Part shown: one piece after another, positions 6,109-9,400 of the stretch | How the letters are laid out: each line of letters opens with the position of its first letter | Numbering within the stretch: the stretch's first letter is position 1 | Assembly (NCBI GenBank): GCA_020353115.1 | Contig: CP070687.1 | Coordinates: 1,871,831 to 1,881,230, forward strand | DNA from: Bacteroidales bacterium | Lineage (GTDB): Bacteria; Bacteroidota; Bacteroidia; Bacteroidales; VadinHA17 | Direction: 5' to 3' | Length of the DNA stretch: 9,400 nucleotides | Made by a program: the position numbers and the translations under genes | The notes under the pieces: model-generated | Told to the model about the DNA's origin: nothing | The model's input: only the letters and a program-made list of their open reading frames with translations | Database searches by the model: none

Positions 6109-9087
6109 CTACTCATGGTTTGTCATAGGGCTGATGCTATATTCAATAATGTAATAACCTTCCTGTTCTAAAGAAGGTTTGAAAGCCGGAAGCCGTGTAA
6201 CCGTTCTGCCGGCCGGGAGAAGGATAGTATCGAACCTTTTTTCAGATACCAACTGGTGATTGATATCCGTTATTCGTATCTCCAGATCTGTCTTTTTTTC
6301 TTCCCCCAGGTTCATGATAACCGGTCTGATCAGATCGTCAGGTCCATATACAACATCGACATCGTCACTGCCTGCCACCACTTTCTGGAAGATCATCCCG
6401 TTAACATAGTAAGCCAGTTTTGCATGTCCCAGGCAATCGATCAGCGGCTTACGGTAGGTTCCCATATTTGGTCCTCCATGCAGACAGCACCATGAAAATC
6501 CGTCATAATCGCATATACGTTGCTTTTTCATAGATTCCCAGGCGCTGAATGCCTGCCAGGCCATACTTTCAAGCCATTCATCATATTCAAGCCTCCTGCC
6601 GATGCTTCCCTTATCGTAGTCCCATTCATAGGATGGAATTTTATACCAGGGTTTGCCTTGCATCAATGACCAGTTGGGCTGGCTTGTTGATTCCTCGTGT
6701 TCAAAATTGAAATATGCCCGTTCCGTACTGTTAAGAAAATCCCGGTGGTAAGTGGAAGGGATTTTTCGCAGAATATCCCATGTTTTCCCATAACCTGTAT
6801 AGGAATCCTGGTTTCCCCTTGTCACCATCGGAGCCGTATACTCAGGAACGGCATAAATACGGTTACCATCGGTGTCTTTTGTACCTGAATCATTACCAAA
6901 CCTCGTCAGCAGATTAAACGATGTGGGAGAAATTAACCTGCTTTGATCGAGAGGAAAGATGGTTTGATAAGTTGTATAATAAAATGAATTGGACTCGTAA
7001 ATTTCATACGGCTTTGCTGCATGCGGATGATTGGTTACCTCCCACATAACAATACTGGGGTGATTATAGACCTGTTTTATGTATTTGGGATACCCTTCGA
7101 AGTCAACATTCCACCATCCACCGTTACGTATCCATGCAGAGGTAGACCAGATACACATGATACCGAGTTGATCTGCCATTTCAGCATACCTGGGATCGTT
7201 GATCCCATCCGGTTTGTTTGATTCTGCATGAACATGGATGCGCAACAGGTTCCCATTCATTTTTTTTATCATCAGAAGTTCTTTTGCAACCCATTCGTCA
7301 CTGGGACAACGATTCCACATGGCCAGTTTGTCGGCTGGCATCCTGTAACCCATAATCTGGGCTCCGTTCAGCATTTCGGGTCTGCCATTTATCCTGAAGG
7401 TTCCACCTTCCTGACCGACCGTTCTGATACCTGTTGTTATGACATCATCGTCAACCACTGAACCATCCTTATCTTCAAGTGATACAACGATCTTATAGAG
7501 TTGTGGATTATCCGCTGTCCATAACCGCGGATGCTCTATTACTATATTCCTGTCCAGAACGATCCTGCTGGTTGGTTTTATATGTACAGGAAACGCTTCT
7601 TCCGCAGCAATTTCAGGTGTTTCTTTCGGGAACCATTGATAATATTTAACCAGGATCCTTCCTTCCAGTGGTTCGATATCTTGATTTTCTATCGTAATGC
7701 GGTGACGCTGGATTGCCGGTCCATTCATCTCTTCTGTATATACAAGTATTTCATCGATATAACTTTTACCTGTCAGATCGAGTTTTACCCTACCCATGAA
7801 CCAGCCGATGTTATGATCGGAGGGAGCATGGAGCATGGGTAATGCAAGTTTGGCTGAATTTACTTTCACTGCTATCAGGTTGGTGGCGTTTTTCTCCAGT
7901 AAGCCGGAGATATCCAGTCTTACCGGGTGTCGGTCTGATATAACCGCAGCTATTTCCCCGTTGATCCAGATCTCACCACCAGGATCAATGGTTTCAATAT
8001 TCAGGATTGCCCGTTTATAATCCCCAATGGCAATCGTTTTCCTCAGATACAGATCCTCGCCTGCAAACCGTTCTCCACCGTGAACTTTTGGAAGAGTTGT
8101 CTCATTCCACTTACGGTCATTGTATTCAGGATTTTTCCAGCCTGTCATAGCAGGTTTTAACTCAAAATCCTCATCCAGGAAAGTATTTATTTCATAGGGA
8201 GCCTGGACATTACCGGTAGGTTTATAACCGACAGCCCGGATATTATCCAGCATAATACCCTTGTTCCCTTCAAAAAGAAAATGATCCGCTTTATTTGCCA
8301 CTCCGCCGTTTAATGGTACAAAATCTACCTGAAGGGTATCATTTATGTACACATTATATCTCTGATGAACCAGATCGGTCTCCATTTTTACAGAATATTT
8401 CAAACCAGGCTTGTATTTCTGAAAAATTTGCTTTCTTTCCCCGGATACATAGTAGAAATATCCGTTATGATCTGCCCCAAATGCAGCCAGTGAAGTATCC
8501 CCGTTCATCAGGCTTAGGACGAATTCTTTCCCGGATTGAGGAATTTCAATTTCCCACCGGATGAAGAAACGCCATTCTTGTCCGGGTATCTGCTTTATAA
8601 ATCGTACCTGTTCATTAATGAAATGGAGTTTTGAATCCATTACTTCAACACCATTTATCTCATTCCACTGCCCGATCAGTTTTGATTCCTCTTCGTTTTG
8701 TCCTGTTCTGTAACCAATCCATTTCCATGTTCCGGTATCAAGGCGGGTTCGAACCTGTGGTAGAGGTTGAGGTTTCAGATTCTCCAGAAAATTTGCTAAT
8801 TCTTCCTGACCTATTACCTTCATGTTTAGCAAGGGATCCTTGAAAAAGTCTTTTGCAACTTCTCCGTATGCTTTCAGGAAATCGACTCTTTCTTCTGTAT
8901 TGAATACTTCCGTTTCACCATGAAAATCTGTAATGCCGTTGGCCTCCGGATTTTTTGTAAAGTACCTTAGTTCAAAGGATTTGTACGCTTCCTGGCAATT
9001 TGTGCCGGGAGTGTAGATACATATCCATAGGAAAAGGGTGGTGGTAATTTTACGTAACGATTGTACTGTTTTTATTTTCAGGGACAT
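6109..9087 (-). CDS. Exported GH2-type glycoside hydrolase with N-terminal sandwich module
   Basis: This 992-residue protein is the likely glycan-cleaving enzyme of the locus. Residues 1-~32 are a signal peptide (hydrophobic 15-26); Cys31 is preceded by Asn, so a lipobox is unlikely. Residues ~35-115 are a short unassigned region. Residues ~118-290 (TWKWIGYRTGQ to MLDNIRAVGY) look like a concanavalin/laminin-G-like sandwich module. GH2 domains follow: the jelly-roll sugar-binding domain ~300-450 (WKNPEYNDRKWNETTLP; GEIWINGE), the Ig-like domain ~455-560, and the TIM barrel from FRINGRPEMLNG (564-575) to ~885. The barrel has LLRIHVHAESNKPDG and NHPSIVMWEVTNHPH (675-689). Glu796 or Glu798 in FNFEHEES fits the nucleophile strand. 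The usual acid/base Glu after Asn is His687 here. A last beta domain runs ~885-985. It starts 77 bp after the preceding gene. The fold is clear; substrate and catalytic competence are not. Confidence 0.9.
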   Translation of the reverse strand: MSLKIKTVQSLRKITTTLFLWICIYTPGTNCQEAYKSFELRYFTKNPEANGITDFHGETEVFNTEERVDFLKAYGEVAKDFFKDPLLNMKVIGQEELANFLENLKPQPLPQVRTRLDTGTWKWIGYRTGQNEEESKLIGQWNEINGVEVMDSKLHFINEQVRFIKQIPGQEWRFFIRWEIEIPQSGKEFVLSLMNGDTSLAAFGADHNGYFYYVSGERKQIFQKYKPGLKYSVKMETDLVHQRYNVYINDTLQVDFVPLNGGVANKADHFLFEGNKGIMLDNIRAVGYKPTGNVQAPYEINTFLDEDFELKPAMTGWKNPEYNDRKWNETTLPKVHGGERFAGEDLYLRKTIAIGDYKRAILNIETIDPGGEIWINGEIAAVISDRHPVRLDISGLLEKNATNLIAVKVNSAKLALPMLHAPSDHNIGWFMGRVKLDLTGKSYIDEILVYTEEMNGPAIQRHRITIENQDIEPLEGRILVKYYQWFPKETPEIAAEEAFPVHIKPTSRIVLDRNIVIEHPRLWTADNPQLYKIVVSLEDKDGSVVDDDVITTGIRTVGQEGGTFRINGRPEMLNGAQIMGYRMPADKLAMWNRCPSDEWVAKELLMIKKMNGNLLRIHVHAESNKPDGINDPRYAEMADQLGIMCIWSTSAWIRNGGWWNVDFEGYPKYIKQVYNHPSIVMWEVTNHPHAAKPYEIYESNSFYYTTYQTIFPLDQSRLISPTSFNLLTRFGNDSGTKDTDGNRIYAVPEYTAPMVTRGNQDSYTGYGKTWDILRKIPSTYHRDFLNSTERAYFNFEHEESTSQPNWSLMQGKPWYKIPSYEWDYDKGSIGRRLEYDEWLESMAWQAFSAWESMKKQRICDYDGFSWCCLHGGPNMGTYRKPLIDCLGHAKLAYYVNGMIFQKVVAGSDDVDVVYGPDDLIRPVIMNLGEEKKTDLEIRITDINHQLVSEKRFDTILLPAGRTVTRLPAFKPSLEQEGYYIIEYSISPMTNHE

Positions 9088-9164
9088 GATACTCTCAGAT
9101 TATCTTTTTTACTTTAACTTTTCGGGGTCTCCGAAGGATTGTTTTATTTAGCCCGGTGCTTCAC

Positions 9165-9400
9165 CTATTTCTTTTCATTTCTTCTGTCATTTTTGATGCA
9201 GCTATACAGTAGCTCTCCATGCTCATCAAAGAGGTTAAAAGCAGCAAATGGTCCATCGGGCCTGGTTTTAACGGTAATATTCAGGAATCCTCCGGATGCT
9301 TTGCCGGGTCCCTGAACATAAGGTTGTATGATGGTCCCGTCAGGATCGGTGGATTCAGAGTCTCCGGGAAGCCGGCCTTCCCGTGAGTTTGCATCTACAA
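9165..9400 (-). CDS. C-terminal end of an unidentified protein (partial, 5' part outside window)
   Basis: An open frame enters from the right edge and ends at TAG (9167-9165), giving 77 residues. The text is rich in short beta-strand-like stretches (GGFLNITVKTRPDG; FAAFNLFDEHGELLYS) after a charged, Gly/Pro-rich segment that includes IIQPYVQGPG, and it ends in a basic tail (KNDRRNEKK). The GGFL-strand-FDEHGELLY pattern faintly recalls the ends of PhoD-like or calcineurin-like phosphatases found near glycan-degradation genes, but too little is visible to name it. Codon use and strand match the neighbours, and the GH2 gene starts 77 bp after its stop, so it is probably the preceding gene of the same transcript. 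Confidence 0.7.
   Translation of the reverse strand, partial: VDANSREGRLPGDSESTDPDGTIIQPYVQGPGKASGGFLNITVKTRPDGPFAAFNLFDEHGELLYSCIKNDRRNEKK

Noticed and set aside
5972..6171. Two 60-residue plus-strand open frames across the 14-bp tandem repeat
   Set aside because: The protein text is low-complexity from the repeat, the frames overlap the GH2 gene end on the other strand, and there is no family signal.
9121..9135. Small hairpin TTCGG-loop-CCGAA between the partial gene and the GH2 gene, considered as a terminator
   Set aside because: Only a 5-bp stem with no following T-run on the minus strand, so it is not convincing as a terminator.

Overview
The window looks like part of a polysaccharide-utilisation region from a Bacteroidota-like bacterium. 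The evidence is moderate GC, weak or absent Shine-Dalgarno sites behind A/T-rich leaders, Cys-containing lipoprotein-type signal peptides, and several S1-family sulfatases packed beside a large glycoside hydrolase. A PVC-group bacterium (Planctomycetes, Kiritimatiellota) cannot be excluded from this sequence alone. No SusC/SusD pair, regulator or sulfatase-maturating enzyme lies inside the window.

All six genes lie on the minus strand, so transcription runs from position 9400 towards 1. In that order they are: the C-terminal end of an unidentified protein (9400-9165); a 992-residue exported GH2-type glycoside hydrolase with an extra N-terminal sandwich module (9087-6109); a repeat-rich gap of about 300 bp (6108-5807); an S1 sulfatase with a CSPTR active site (5806-4319); a 176-bp gap with a set of mutually exclusive hairpins that resembles a transcription attenuator (4318-4143); an SGNH/GDSL lipoprotein hydrolase (4142-3450); a second sulfatase with CAPTR and a C-terminal beta domain (3419-1650); and a third, SGSH-like sulfatase with CAPAR and the start of a HEAT-like tail, cut by the window edge (1584-<1).

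The inferred role is stepwise breakdown of a sulfated and probably O-acylated glycan outside the cytoplasm. The three sulfatases differ in sequence type and so probably remove sulfate from different positions or sugars, the SGNH enzyme would remove an ester group, and the GH2 protein would act on the sugar chain. The actual glycan cannot be named from the sequence.

The points most worth a second look are: (1) the GH2 protein has Asn-His where the family normally has the Asn-Glu acid/base pair; (2) the attenuator-like RNA between the sulfatase and the SGNH gene; (3) a 14-bp tandem repeat inside alternating inverted repeats downstream of the GH2 gene; (4) the non-canonical metal-site residues in the SGSH-like sulfatase.
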